DNA of 64,000 nt from Desulfuromonas sp. KJ2020 (GCF_024197615.1 NZ_JAKUKE010000001.1:1100238-1164237); one strand, 5' to 3'. Positions 18,340 to 26,411 are shown, counted from the stretch's first letter. Notes: generated by a model not told the origin, from the letters alone. Translations and numbers: made by a program.

Positions 18340-18549
18340 AGAGGCACCCCGGGCGAGGATTGGCAAGGCGGAAAAAACGACACCGGCAGTCGGTCAGACT
18401 GCCGGGTCATCTGAGGGTAGAAATTTAGCACTTTCGGGCTTGGCTGGCAACAATTAATCCAGCTAAGCTGTTGATTTGGCGCTGTAGTTGCGACCTGCAG
18501 GAGGTCGGGGCGACGACGGCCGAGTACCCCTTCCGATTTGTTGCATCGT
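18340..18549. other. Gene-free region between the receptor and CheX genes
   Basis: About 210 bases that must contain the promoter of the chemoreceptor gene (minus strand). A small hairpin CGACCT-gcagg-AGGTCG lies near 18490-18508. No open frame with a ribosome site is seen here. Confidence 0.4.
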
Positions 18550-19413
18550 TCAATTGGTGATAAGGACCTGCAGGACGACGGCATCGCCGCTGGGCAGAGC
18601 CATGGGGAAGCGCAGGCCGTAAGGTTCGGTCGGCGGCTCCTGCAGCTGACTGCCGGTCAGGATTTCGGGCGGATGGATATCCAGTGGCTGGCCCAACTGG
18701 GCCGCCTTGGCAGCGATATTGCCACAGACGATGTTGATGAATTCCATCACCGAATCGAGCAGAACCTCTGCGGGTTCGTTGTCGATCTCTTCTTCTTTGA
18801 GAATGGCCCGGGCCAGAATTTTCTGGACCTCTGTCGATACCGATAGGATATAGCGGCCGCTGGCGGCGCCGGAAAAGGCCATGGAAGCGACCACGTCGGC
18901 CTGGGGTATCTCGGTGTTTTCCAGACAGGCATCGGGACGCAGGGGGATATTGCCGACCCGCGAAAGCATCTTCAAGGAGAGGTCTGCCATGACCTCCAGC
19001 AGGGAGCGATGAGGCAGTGCGGCCGGGATGTCGACCGCATCGGCGGCGTAGGGCGCCTGATCTGCTTTGAAGGCCTCCAGATAGCCTTCCAGGTCTGTTT
19101 CTTTGAGGCCGCCGACACGGACCAGCGCCTCGCCCAGGTACAGATGGCCATTTTTCTGGCGGGTCAGGATCTGCTGCATCTGCTCGGGCGAAATCAGACC
19201 GAGTTTGAGCGCCATGTCGCCGAAACGCAGATCCTCCGCACGCTGGGCGTCATGAATCTTTTCCACCTGGGTTTCCGTGAGAAAACCCATGACCATGGCG
19301 ATTTCACCGAATTTCAGATTGGTGGCTTCCTGCAGCTCGATGGCTTTAAGCAGGTTTTCGCGTGTAATGGCCCCTTTTTCCATGAGGAACTGGCCGAAAA
19401 ATTTTACCGCCAT
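18550..19413 (-). CDS. CheX-type phosphatase with four N-terminal GspE/MshE-like repeats
   Basis: 287 residues. Residues about 140-287 match CheX/CheC phosphatases, which remove phosphate from CheY-P: the active-site helix DSVMEFINIVCGN holds the ExxN pattern and the trailing GN. Residues 1-118 are four repeats of about 28 residues (FGQFLMEKGAITRENLL, FGEIAMVMGFLTETQVE, FGDMALKLGLISPEQMQ, LGEALVRVGGLKETDLE). They have the pattern GxxLxxxGxI-x4-Lxx-Lxx-Q, the one seen in GspE N-domains and in the c-di-GMP binding MshEN modules. Whether this copy binds the dinucleotide is unknown. It is 51 bases from the CheY gene on the same strand and is co-transcribed with it. Confidence 0.85.
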   Translation of the reverse strand: MAVKFFGQFLMEKGAITRENLLKAIELQEATNLKFGEIAMVMGFLTETQVEKIHDAQRAEDLRFGDMALKLGLISPEQMQQILTRQKNGHLYLGEALVRVGGLKETDLEGYLEAFKADQAPYAADAVDIPAALPHRSLLEVMADLSLKMLSRVGNIPLRPDACLENTEIPQADVVASMAFSGAASGRYILSVSTEVQKILARAILKEEEIDNEPAEVLLDSVMEFINIVCGNIAAKAAQLGQPLDIHPPEILTGSQLQEPPTEPYGLRFPMALPSGDAVVLQVLITN

Positions 19414-19464
19414 TGTGAACTCCTTGGCTTGAGATGGCTATGTGGTGATGATCGACGTAGAGGA

Positions 19465-19824
19465 TCAGAGGGCTTGCAGCACGCGCAGGACGCTCTCTTC
19501 GTCGAAAGGCTTGGATATGACCTCGCGTGCCCCCAGTTTAAGGGCCTCCTGGTATTTGTCGCCCACGCCACCCAGGGAGGTGACCATGACGACCTTATAG
19601 CCGCGGTTCATGGCCACCAGGGTTCGCAAAGCGGTGAGCCCATCCATGACGGGCATGTTCATATCCATGCAGATGATCTCGGGATTTTCGGTTTGACTCA
19701 TGCGGATGGCTTCAGCACCGTTTTTGGCATGGCCGACCACCTGGAACGCACCCGAGCCGGTGATTATCTTTTCCAGCTGGCGGGCAACGGAAATGCTGTC
19801 ATCCACAATCAAGACACGTTTCAT
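19465..19824 (-). CDS. CheY-like single-domain response regulator
   Basis: 119 residues, a stand-alone receiver. Acidic pocket in VLIVDDS, phospho-acceptor near D54 in IICMDMNMPVMDG, Thr/Ser in VMVTSLGG, and K104 in VISKPFD. Stand-alone receivers pass phosphate from a histidine kinase to the flagellar motor or to other targets. Its partner is most likely the CheX-type phosphatase 51 bases downstream, which would reset it. No CheA is in this window. An AGGTATTTCT-type stretch precedes the ATG at 19824. Confidence 0.9.
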   Translation of the reverse strand: MKRVLIVDDSISVARQLEKIITGSGAFQVVGHAKNGAEAIRMSQTENPEIICMDMNMPVMDGLTALRTLVAMNRGYKVVMVTSLGGVGDKYQEALKLGAREVISKPFDEESVLRVLQAL

Positions 19825-20082
19825 TAGAAATACCTCCGTTGGCAGAGTATAGAAGAGGGATTGAAGAATAGTGGCAGAACCCTGAAAGCGCTAGATGCAC
19901 AAATCGTGTAAATTTCCACCTTGAAAAACATAAAAAGAGATTAAGTAAAGAAGCAGTTGAAATCAAGCCCATTAAGCGGAAGGGCAGGTTTTCGTGTGAA
20001 AGATCGCGAAGGGAGCGTTGCCATGCGGGTGTGTCATGTTAAAAGTATAAGATACGTTCCTGTTTAATGGAGTGGCCCGCTA
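19825..20082. other. Divergent intergenic region
   Basis: About 260 bases between the CheY gene (minus) and a small membrane protein (plus). It is AT-richer than its surroundings and must hold both promoters. I see no hairpin with a T run, no riboswitch core and no conserved operator. Confidence 0.4.
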
Positions 20083-20337
20083 ATGAATGAACATCTCCGT
20101 CGGGTACTTCTGGTCTACGGTCTGGCACTGCTGCTGGTACTCATTTATGTGCCCTGGTGCGGACCGTCACCTGTCGACGGTGAGGGAAAAGTCTGGCTGC
20201 AGTACCGTTTTCTGTGGGATCCTCCCCAGAGATCTGGCTGGCCGCTGAGGCTGGACGTCGGGCGAATGTTTCTGGAGTTTGTTTCCCTGACCGCCGTTAT
20301 GGCCATCGGTGTGGTCTGGTTATGGGGGGATGAATAA
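20083..20337 (+). CDS. Small membrane protein, 84 residues
   Basis: The ORF begins with an ATG at 20083 preceded by a weak ribosome site (AATGGAGTGG). The product has two hydrophobic helices: residues about 6-23 (RVLLVYGLALLLVLIYV) and 63-82 (FVSLTAVMAIGVVWLWG). Between them is a loop with WLQYRFLWDPP and RSGWPLRLD. The family is unknown, but proteins of this shape (two helices around a short soluble loop rich in W and P) are common in the order. It ends just before a strong bidirectional terminator. Confidence 0.6.
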   Translation: MNEHLRRVLLVYGLALLLVLIYVPWCGPSPVDGEGKVWLQYRFLWDPPQRSGWPLRLDVGRMFLEFVSLTAVMAIGVVWLWGDE

Positions 20338-20365
20338 AAAAAGGCAGGTCGATTCGACCTGCCTT
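20336..20365. terminator. Bidirectional terminator
   Basis: A 12-bp perfect stem (AAGGCAGGTCGA at 20341-20352 with TCGACCTGCCTT at 20354-20365) around one base. The minus-strand transcript carries a T7 run after it (20342-20336), so it chiefly ends the selenoprotein gene. The plus side has TTT only. Confidence 0.8.
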
Positions 20366-20387
20366 TCCATATGGGCCGCGCCAAAAA

Positions 20388-20678
20388 TCAACAGCAGCCG
20401 CTGCCGTTTTCGGGGAGTATGGTGAATCCTTCTCCCATGGCGTTTTTGACGTAGTCAACGGTGTGGCGCCGAGAAAGACTGCTGACTGATTCATCCATCA
20501 ACACGTCGAGACCGTTGATCTTGCTGACTTCTTCATTGTCTTTAAGCTCATCCAGAGCCAGGCCCAGGCTGGGCCCGCCTCAGCCAAAGCCTTGAATGAC
20601 GACCCGCAGCATCTTGCCGGGGTTCTCCTGGAGCACCTTCTCCAGAACTTCCTTAGCCGAATCGGTGATGTTAATCAT
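20388..20678 (-). CDS. HesB/IscA-like selenoprotein, copy 1 (in-frame UGA = selenocysteine)
   Basis: ORF finders stop at an in-frame TGA at 20582-20580, but reading through gives a full 96-residue HesB/IscA-type protein. It starts MINITDSAKEVLEKVL and passes GKMLRVVIQGFG-U-GGPSLGLALDE with U at residue 33, where IscA proteins carry their first conserved Cys. It ends GSGCC, where the second and third Cys usually sit near the C-terminus. An AGGAG ribosome site lies before the ATG at 20678. A hairpin follows the UGA at once (GGCCCA-gcc-TGGGCC, 20575-20561), fitting a bacterial SECIS element. HesB-like selenoproteins are known in Geobacter-type bacteria. The function is probably Fe-S cluster handling or binding. 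The gene ends 23 bases before the terminator. Confidence 0.85.
20561..20575 (-). promoter_or_regulatory. Candidate SECIS hairpin of selenoprotein copy 1
   Basis: A six-base-pair inverted repeat GGCCCA/TGGGCC with loop GCC starts 5 bases after the in-frame UGA. An alternative stem closes at GGCTC 21 bases after the UGA, the same place as in copy 2. Only a folding calculation would tell which forms. Confidence 0.45.
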
Positions 20679-20771
20679 CTCTTGCTCCTTGATGTTGGGG
20701 TTGCTACCGCCCCATGACTAATATGTCGCTCCTCTAATGTCAAATATGAATTATTTAATATTGGCCAGCTA

Positions 20772-21062
20772 TCAGGCGCAGGGCTCTGTTCCGTAAAGTG
20801 CTCTGACCACGAAACCCTTGCCGGTGCGGTTGTTGATATAGTCGATGACCTGGGTCTCGGCAAAAGGTCTGGCCTCTTCATCCATCAACACATCCAGTCC
20901 GCCAACCTGGCTGACTTCTTCATTGTCTTTAAGCTCGTCCAGAGCCAAACCCAGGCGGGCTCCGCCTCAGCCAAAACCTTCGAAGGTCACGCGAAGATAC
21001 TTGCCCGGATTGTTGTGCAGAATATCCACCAGCTGGGTTTGCGCCTTCTCGGTAATGGTCAT
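20772..21062 (-). CDS. HesB/IscA-like selenoprotein, copy 2 (in-frame UGA = selenocysteine)
   Basis: Also 96 residues, with an in-frame TGA at 20969-20967 for residue 32. It starts MTITEKAQTQLVDIL, then GKYLRVTFEGFG-U-GGARLGLALDELKDNEEVS, and ends YGTEPCA with one C-terminal Cys rather than two. The LGLALDELKDNEEVS block is identical in both copies and also similar at DNA level. A stem GAGCC/GGCTC with an 11-base loop (20962-20942) lies after the UGA, as a SECIS candidate. The ATG at 21062 has GGAGG upstream. It lies 93 bases upstream of copy 1 on the same strand and probably shares its promoter. Translation of both would need SelB and tRNA-Sec from elsewhere in the genome. Confidence 0.85.
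20942..20962 (-). promoter_or_regulatory. Candidate SECIS hairpin of selenoprotein copy 2
   Basis: Stem GAGCC/GGCTC with an 11-base G- and T-rich loop, 5-25 bases after the in-frame UGA, a position like that of known bacterial SECIS elements. Confidence 0.45.
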
Positions 21063-21104
21063 GGATAACCTCCGCGAAGAGTTGTAAAGAAATATATATG
21101 GAAA

Positions 21105-21132
21105 AATATATAAAGAAAAAGGTGTTTGTCAA
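21105..21132 (-). promoter_or_regulatory. Promoter of the selenoprotein pair
   Basis: Minus strand: TTGACA (21132-21127), 16-base spacer, TATATT (21110-21105). Downstream, the leader has an AT-rich inverted repeat (TATATA...TATATA around 21092-21112) that might be an operator. No known Fe-S regulator box can be named from it. Confidence 0.55.
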
Positions 21133-21239
21133 GAAAAAATATCGATAAAGCGGGAAGTTAGCTCGAAATATCCAGACGAATGAGCAAAGGGCTGCCGATA
21201 GAATTTCTCTGTGATTCAGCGGATGGCCGGAAGGTCAGG

Positions 21240-22052
21240 TCAGGAGGTCTGTTCCACTCGCAGTCCGGCTTCGATCTCCCGAGGGCCGGTGGTGTAGAGC
21301 GCATCGACGAAGGCGGTAAAGAAGCTGCCCGGTCCGCTGGTCGTGCGGGCGGCCAGGTCGCCGCAGAGACCGTAAAAAGCCGTGGCGGCGGCACTGGCCA
21401 GGAGCCGGTCGTCCTCTTCCACGGCACAGAAGGCGGCGGTGACCGCCGACAGACCACAGCCCAGGCCGGTGACCCGGGTCATGATAGGCTGGCCGTTGCT
21501 GACGCGAAAGGTGCGTTCGCCGTCGGTGATCAAATCCTTTTCGCCAGAGATGGAGAGGAGGCAGCCGGTTTGTCGGGCCAGGGTGCGGGCGGCTTCGGCC
21601 ACTTCCGGTGAGAGGGCGAGGGAGGAATCGACCCCTTTGGTGCGCACCTCGGCGTCGGCGAGGGCAAAGATCTCGGAGGCGTTGCCGCGCAGGACGCTGA
21701 CGGTGGCGTGATTGAGAATCCTTTTGACCGTATCGCTGCGCAGGGTGGTGGCGCCGGCGCCCACCGGGTCGAGGATGATCGGCAGGTGATGACGGTTGGC
21801 GGTTTCGGCGGCCAGCAGCATGGACTCGACCCAGGCATCATCCAGAGTGCCGATGTTGAGCACCAGGGCGCCGGCCAGGGCGGTCATCTCCTTGATCTCC
21901 TGGGGGCAATGGGCCATGACGGGCGAGGCCCCGAGAGCCAGCAGGATATTCGCCGACGAATTCATCACCACGAAGTTGGTGATGTTGTGAATAAGGGGGG
22001 CGTTTTTTTTCACCCGGTCGAGCCGGTCGATGGTGTATGCTTTCAGGTCCAT
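21240..22052 (-). CDS. thiM: Hydroxyethylthiazole kinase
   Basis: 270 residues from the ATG at 22052. ThiM phosphorylates 4-methyl-5-(2-hydroxyethyl)thiazole, a salvage step of thiamine biosynthesis, in the cytosol. Family marks are the N-terminal PLIHNITNFVVMNSSANILLALGASPVMAHCPQE block, the ILDPVGAGATTLR motif with conserved DPVGAG, LRGNASEIFAL, and the catalytic GLGCGLSAVTAAF segment with the conserved Cys. The open frame reaches 22082, but the family normally begins near this Met. It is divergent from recQ and stands alone. No TPP riboswitch core is seen upstream, where recQ sequence already begins. Confidence 0.92.
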   Translation of the reverse strand: MDLKAYTIDRLDRVKKNAPLIHNITNFVVMNSSANILLALGASPVMAHCPQEIKEMTALAGALVLNIGTLDDAWVESMLLAAETANRHHLPIILDPVGAGATTLRSDTVKRILNHATVSVLRGNASEIFALADAEVRTKGVDSSLALSPEVAEAARTLARQTGCLLSISGEKDLITDGERTFRVSNGQPIMTRVTGLGCGLSAVTAAFCAVEEDDRLLASAAATAFYGLCGDLAARTTSGPGSFFTAFVDALYTTGPREIEAGLRVEQTS

Positions 22053-22134
22053 GGTCTCGGGACTCCCTGCTGTTGTTCCCAATCGTAATGACGTGCCGAC
22101 AGAAATTTACCATAAAACCACCGGAAAGATGAGG

Positions 22135-23955
22135 ATGAATTGTACCCCCCTTGACACACTGCGCAACGTCTTCGGCTACAGCGCCTTTCGCCCTTACCAG
22201 CAGCCCATCATCGACGCCCTGATTGCCGGGGAGGATGCCTTCGTGCTCATGCCCACCGGCGGCGGCAAGTCCCTGTGTTATCAGATTCCAGCCCTGCATC
22301 GACCCGGCGTGGCCATCGTGGTGTCGCCACTGATTTCCCTGATGAAGGATCAGGTCGACGCCCTGCGGGCCAACGGGGTCAGGACGGCCTTCTACAACTC
22401 CTCTCTCGGCGCGCCCGAAGCCAGGCAGGTGCTGGCTCAGCTCCATGCCGGCGACCTCGATCTCCTCTATGTCGCCCCGGAACGCCTGATGAGCGATGGC
22501 TTCATCGAACGCCTGCAGGGGGTTGAACTGGCCCTCTTCGCCATCGACGAGGCCCACTGTGTGTCCCAATGGGGGCACGATTTTCGCCCTGAGTATGTGC
22601 AGCTCGGCCGTCTGCGCCAGCTTTTTCCCCAGGTCCCTCTCATTGCCCTGACCGCCACTGCCGACCCCCAGACCCGCACGGATATCCTGGCGCGCCTCGG
22701 GCTGCAGCGGGCGACCTGCTATGCCGCCGGCTTCGACCGGCCCAATATCCGCTATACCGTGGTGGAAAAATCCCGTCCCGCCCAGCAACTGCTGGCCTTC
22801 CTGCAGGGGCATGAGGGGGAATCAGGCATCGTCTACGCCCTCTCCCGCAAGCGGGTGGAAGAGGTGGCGGCCCGCCTGTGCGAAGCCGGCTTTCGGGCCG
22901 GGGCCTACCACGCCGGTCTGCCCGACGGCGAACGCCAGCGGGTGCAGGAGGCTTTTTTGCGCGATGACCTGCAGATTGTGGTCGCTACCGTCGCTTTCGG
23001 TATGGGCATCGACAAACCGAACGTGCGCTTCGTCGTCCACTACGACCTGCCCAAAAATATCGAGAGTTACTACCAGGAGACCGGCCGCGCCGGTCGCGAT
23101 GGCCTGCCGGCCGAAGCCCTGCTGCTGTTCGGCTACGGCGATATCGCCATTTCCCGCGGTCTTATTGAAAAGGGCGGCAACGAGGAGCAGAACCGCATCG
23201 AGTTGCACAAGCTTAACGCCATGGTCGGTTTCGCCGAACCCCTGACCTGCCGACGGCGGGTGCTGCTCGGCTACTTTGGCGAAAAGCTGGAAGAGGATTG
23301 CGGCAACTGCGACATCTGCCTCAATCCCCCCCAGCGTTACGACGCTACCGTCGACGCCCAGAAAGTCCTCTCCTGCGTCTACCGGGTGGGGCAGCGCTTC
23401 GGCATGGGTCATGTGGTCGACGTGCTGCGCGGCTCCGGCAACCAGCGCATCCAGACCCTCGGCCATGACCGCCTTTCCACTTACGGTATCGGCAGCGACA
23501 AAAGCCAGGAGTCCTGGGGGAGTCTCATCCGCCAGCTCGTTCACCTGGGCTATCTGAAGCAGGACGTGGGCAACTATTCGGTACTCAAGCTGACCGAAGC
23601 CGCCCGCCCCCTGCTGCGTGGGGACGAGACGCTGATTCTGCCGCTGCCCCGCGTGAAGGCCAAGGCGGCGAAGAAGCGCCTCTCCCGCCAGGTGACGGAC
23701 CTCGATTACGATGAGGGGCTGTTCGAAGCTCTGCGGGCGCTGCGCAAACGCCTGGCCGATGAGGAGGGGGTGCCGCCCTTCGTGGTCTTCGGTGACCAGA
23801 GTCTGGCCGAGATGGCGGCCTTCCGGCCAAAGGACGAGGAGGCGCTGCTGGCCATCAACGGGGTCGGCCGTCACAAGCTGCAGCGCTACGGCGGTGCTTT
23901 TCTGGCCGTTATCGCCGGGGAAGCGGTTGAGGATGCCGTCCCAAGACTGCGTTAG
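22135..23955 (+). CDS. recQ: ATP-dependent DNA helicase RecQ
   Basis: 606 residues from the ATG at 22135 (22129 is an equal alternative; both follow GGAAAG). Domain order: DEAD-like helicase (FGYSAFRPYQQPIIDAL with the RecQ-specific Q motif; Walker A MPTGGGKSLCYQ; DEAH box; ALTATAD), helicase C-domain (GMGIDKPNVRFVVHYDLPKNIESYYQETGRAGRDG), the four-Cys zinc site (CRRRVLLGYFGEKLEEDCGNCDIC), an RQC winged helix, and a C-terminal HRDC domain. RecQ unwinds forked and joint DNA in recombination and replication restart. It is convergent with the cupin gene, with their stop codons overlapping by 4 bases. Confidence 0.95.
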   Translation: MNCTPLDTLRNVFGYSAFRPYQQPIIDALIAGEDAFVLMPTGGGKSLCYQIPALHRPGVAIVVSPLISLMKDQVDALRANGVRTAFYNSSLGAPEARQVLAQLHAGDLDLLYVAPERLMSDGFIERLQGVELALFAIDEAHCVSQWGHDFRPEYVQLGRLRQLFPQVPLIALTATADPQTRTDILARLGLQRATCYAAGFDRPNIRYTVVEKSRPAQQLLAFLQGHEGESGIVYALSRKRVEEVAARLCEAGFRAGAYHAGLPDGERQRVQEAFLRDDLQIVVATVAFGMGIDKPNVRFVVHYDLPKNIESYYQETGRAGRDGLPAEALLLFGYGDIAISRGLIEKGGNEEQNRIELHKLNAMVGFAEPLTCRRRVLLGYFGEKLEEDCGNCDICLNPPQRYDATVDAQKVLSCVYRVGQRFGMGHVVDVLRGSGNQRIQTLGHDRLSTYGIGSDKSQESWGSLIRQLVHLGYLKQDVGNYSVLKLTEAARPLLRGDETLILPLPRVKAKAAKKRLSRQVTDLDYDEGLFEALRALRKRLADEEGVPPFVVFGDQSLAEMAAFRPKDEEALLAINGVGRHKLQRYGGAFLAVIAGEAVEDAVPRLR

Positions 23956-24245
23956 TCCTCCCGGATGAAATCGTAGGGACCGATTCCCTGCACGAGCAGA
24001 TATTCGGCCTCGCCGTCGCCGCTGTTGCAGACGCGGTGGACCAGGCCGACCGGGGTCCGGGTCGTTTCACCGGGCCCCAGAGTCACCGCCGTTTTACCGC
24101 GCATCTCCACGCGGATCTTGCCCTTGAGTCCCACGAAGAAGTCGTCGACCACGCTGTGGTGGTGCCAATCCGTCGCGCTCCCCGGTTCCAGTCGCATGAC
24201 CCGCACCGAAACATCGGCTGTTTTGACGATGATGTTTGTGTCCAC
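23952..24245 (-). CDS. Single cupin-domain protein
   Basis: 97 residues forming one cupin barrel. The first motif holds the metal ligands in TDWHHHSVVDDFFVGLKGKIRVEM (H-H-x-Asp/Glu pattern), the second has GPGETTRTPVGLVHRVCNSG with the later His. Such proteins are small dioxygenase-like or sugar-binding folds. Most have no proven reaction, and none can be given here. There is no signal peptide, so it is cytosolic. It ends 4 bases inside the end of recQ and is transcribed alone from the region next to the radical SAM gene. Confidence 0.8.
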   Translation of the reverse strand: MDTNIIVKTADVSVRVMRLEPGSATDWHHHSVVDDFFVGLKGKIRVEMRGKTAVTLGPGETTRTPVGLVHRVCNSGDGEAEYLLVQGIGPYDFIRED

Positions 24246-24434
24246 ATGTCCTCCCGGTATCGATTTCCGCCGATCGATTCAGTTTAATGGTCTTGCCGGG
24301 CCCTTTCAAGGCCCGGCTGAAAACTCCGCCGGCGCCCTGGCGAAGATCGTACAGGACCGCTGAATTTGTCTTGCCAAAGACGCCGACCGGTTCTACATTG
24401 CTGACCGCCTTCGCCGTCTGTGGGGGCGCCATGA

Positions 24435-25343
24435 ATGATTTCTTCGCGCCGGCGGCCGCCGGCTGGGATAGCCTCCTTGAAAAAGTTTAAAAAGATCTAC
24501 ATCGAGATCACCAACCACTGCAATCTCGCCTGCAGTTTCTGCCATCGCAGCCAGCGTCCCCAGGCCTTCATGTCGCCATCGACCTTCGCAGCGGTCATCC
24601 GGCAGCTGGAGGGGTTCACCGAGCATCTCTATCTGCATGTGCTGGGCGAACCCCTGCTCCATCCCGACCTCGCAGCTCTTCTGGACCTCTGCCACCATCA
24701 GGGGCTGCGGGTCAATCTGACCACCAACGGCACCCTGCTGGAGCGCTGCCAAGCAGTACTTCTGGGCAGCGCCGCCTTGCGGCAGGTCAATATCTCCCTG
24801 CATAGTTTCGAAGAGATGGCCGGGGAGGGGCTGAATTCCTACCTGGATGAGATTCTGAATTTTGTCCATCTGGCTCGGGCTTCTACACCCCTGCTCATCA
24901 ACCTGCGCCTCTGGAAGCTGCCGCCGCACCCAGGCAGCGCAGAGGTGGAGGCGCATTATCGCATCATCCTCCGCCTGGAGACGTGCTTCCCTCAGGCGGC
25001 CCCGATTCGGGTCGAACGCGCGGCAGGGCAGGGGATTACCCTGGCGCCCGGCGTCTTTCTCAGCCAGGCCCCGCAATTTACCTGGCCGCATGCCTCACGG
25101 CAGGATTTCGGCGAGCGCGGCGCCTGCCGTGGTCTCAAGGATCATCTCGCCATTCTCGTGGACGGCACCGTGGTCCCCTGCTGCCTCGATGCCGAGGCCG
25201 ATATCCCGCTGGGAAATATCCTGCAGACGCCTTTGGCTCACATCCTCTCCTCGCCCCGCGCCACGGCCTTGTCTCAAGGGTTTTCCCAGCGTCGGCTGGT
25301 TGAGTCCCTCTGCCGCCGCTGTTCTTTTCGGCAGCGATTCTGA
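24435..25343 (+). CDS. Radical SAM protein with C-terminal SPASM-like domain
   Basis: 302 residues. The radical SAM cluster motif CNLACSFC (CxxxCxxC) lies near residues 28-35 within IEITNHCNLACSFCHRS. The fold continues with LYLHVLGEPLLHPDLAALLDLC (GxP/GE motif) and TTNGTLL. The C-terminal part has six further cysteines (CRGLKDHL, VVPCCLD, SLCRRCSF), the layout of a SPASM auxiliary Fe-S region. The product could modify a peptide or another small molecule, but no precursor peptide gene is visible. The start is uncertain: the ATG at 24435 has no good ribosome site, and a TTG at 24477 would give the more typical KKFKKIYIEITN start. Confidence 0.85.
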   Translation: MISSRRRPPAGIASLKKFKKIYIEITNHCNLACSFCHRSQRPQAFMSPSTFAAVIRQLEGFTEHLYLHVLGEPLLHPDLAALLDLCHHQGLRVNLTTNGTLLERCQAVLLGSAALRQVNISLHSFEEMAGEGLNSYLDEILNFVHLARASTPLLINLRLWKLPPHPGSAEVEAHYRIILRLETCFPQAAPIRVERAAGQGITLAPGVFLSQAPQFTWPHASRQDFGERGACRGLKDHLAILVDGTVVPCCLDAEADIPLGNILQTPLAHILSSPRATALSQGFSQRRLVESLCRRCSFRQRF

Positions 25344-25436
25344 GCGCAAAACCGTCGCTGCCTTTTGTCCGGGCAAAGTGATGCTAGAATGAATCGGTAG
25401 ATTCTTTATCAGCATGAAAGCGAGAAAGGACACCCC

Positions 25437-26390
25437 ATGACAGAAGATAAAATCCGGCTGGGCATCAGTTCCTGTCTGCTCGGCGAGAAGGTGCGTTTTG
25501 ACGGGGGGCACAAGCGGGACCCCTTTCTGACCGATTCTCTCGGTGCCTATGTCGAGTATGTGCCGGTCTGTCCCGAGGTTGAGGTGGGATTGCCGATCCC
25601 GCGGGAGACCCTGCGCCTGGTGGGGGAGGTCGACGCGCCGCGGCTGGTCTTTTCGAAAAGCGGCGAGGATATTACCGAGCGCATGCAGACCTGGGCGGCC
25701 AAAAAAGTGCGGGCGCTGGAGGCGGAGGGGCTGTGCGGTTTTATCTTCAAATCCAAGTCGCCGAGCAGCGGCATGGAGCGGGTCAAGGTCTATGATGGCA
25801 ACGGCGTGCCCAGCTTGAAAGGGGTGGGGATTTTCGCCCGCGCCTTCATGGATCATTTTCCGCTGCTGCCGGTGGAAGAGGAAGGTCGGCTGCACGATCC
25901 GGTGCTGAGGGAGAATTTTATCGAGGCGATCTTTACGTTCAAACGCTGGCGGCAGCTGCTCGCCGCCGGTGGCAGCGCCGGGCGGCTGGTGGCTTTCCAC
26001 ACCGCCCACAAGCTGCAGATCATGAGCCACAGCGTTGAAATCTATCGGGAGATCGGCAAGCTGGTGGCGACGGCAGGCCGCCTGAGTGAGCAGGAGCTTT
26101 TCGATGGCTATCTGCTGCTGCTGGCCAAGGCCATGCGCCAGAAGCCGACGCTGGCCAAGCATACCAACGTGCTGCAGCACATCCTCGGCTATTTCAAGAA
26201 GCAGCTCAGTGCCGACGAGAAGCAGGAGGTGCTGGAGATCATCAATCGCTACCGGCGGGGAGAAATCCCCCTGATCGTACCTGTCACCCTGCTCAACCAT
26301 TTCGTGCGCAAATACGATCAGCCCTACCTGCGGGACCAGGTCTATCTCAACCCCCACCCGCTGGAGCTGCGGCTGCGCAACCACGCCTGA
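25437..26390 (+). CDS. DUF523-DUF1722 fusion (TudS/YbgA-like)
   Basis: 317 residues. Residues 1-150 are DUF523: LGISSCLLGEKVRFDGGHK with Cys13 and VPVCPEVEVGLPIPRE with Cys48. The DUF523 protein TudS is a [4Fe-4S] thiouracil desulfidase. Residues about 165-310 are DUF1722 (YbgA): FHTAHKLQIMSHS, HILGYFKKQLSADEK and a helical bundle. In the DUF523 members I remember, the third Cys stands in a SPSCG motif. Here the motif reads SPSSG, with a Cys at 100 only nearby in LCGFIF. So the cluster could be missing or differently held. An AAAGGACACC ribosome site precedes the ATG. It is convergent with the diguanylate cyclase. Confidence 0.85.
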   Translation: MTEDKIRLGISSCLLGEKVRFDGGHKRDPFLTDSLGAYVEYVPVCPEVEVGLPIPRETLRLVGEVDAPRLVFSKSGEDITERMQTWAAKKVRALEAEGLCGFIFKSKSPSSGMERVKVYDGNGVPSLKGVGIFARAFMDHFPLLPVEEEGRLHDPVLRENFIEAIFTFKRWRQLLAAGGSAGRLVAFHTAHKLQIMSHSVEIYREIGKLVATAGRLSEQELFDGYLLLLAKAMRQKPTLAKHTNVLQHILGYFKKQLSADEKQEVLEIINRYRRGEIPLIVPVTLLNHFVRKYDQPYLRDQVYLNPHPLELRLRNHA

Positions 26391-26411
26391 AGAAGGGAGG
26401 ACTCCTTCAGG
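26386..26411. terminator. Possible hairpin between convergent genes
   Basis: CCTGAAG at 26386-26392 pairs with CTTCAGG at 26405-26411 and includes stop codons of both genes. It has no T run, so its terminator role is weak. Confidence 0.3.

Noticed and set aside
18477..18492. TTGGCGCTGTAGTTGC, a good match to a sigma-54 promoter on the plus strand
   Set aside because: No plus-strand gene follows; the next gene (CheX) is on the minus strand. Probably chance.
22053..22134. Possible TPP riboswitch before thiM
   Set aside because: The short region has none of the conserved TPP aptamer core and already overlaps the recQ leader.
26386..26411. Strong terminator between the DUF523 gene and the cyclase
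   Set aside because: The stem is only seven pairs with a long loop and no T run; listed only as a weak hairpin.
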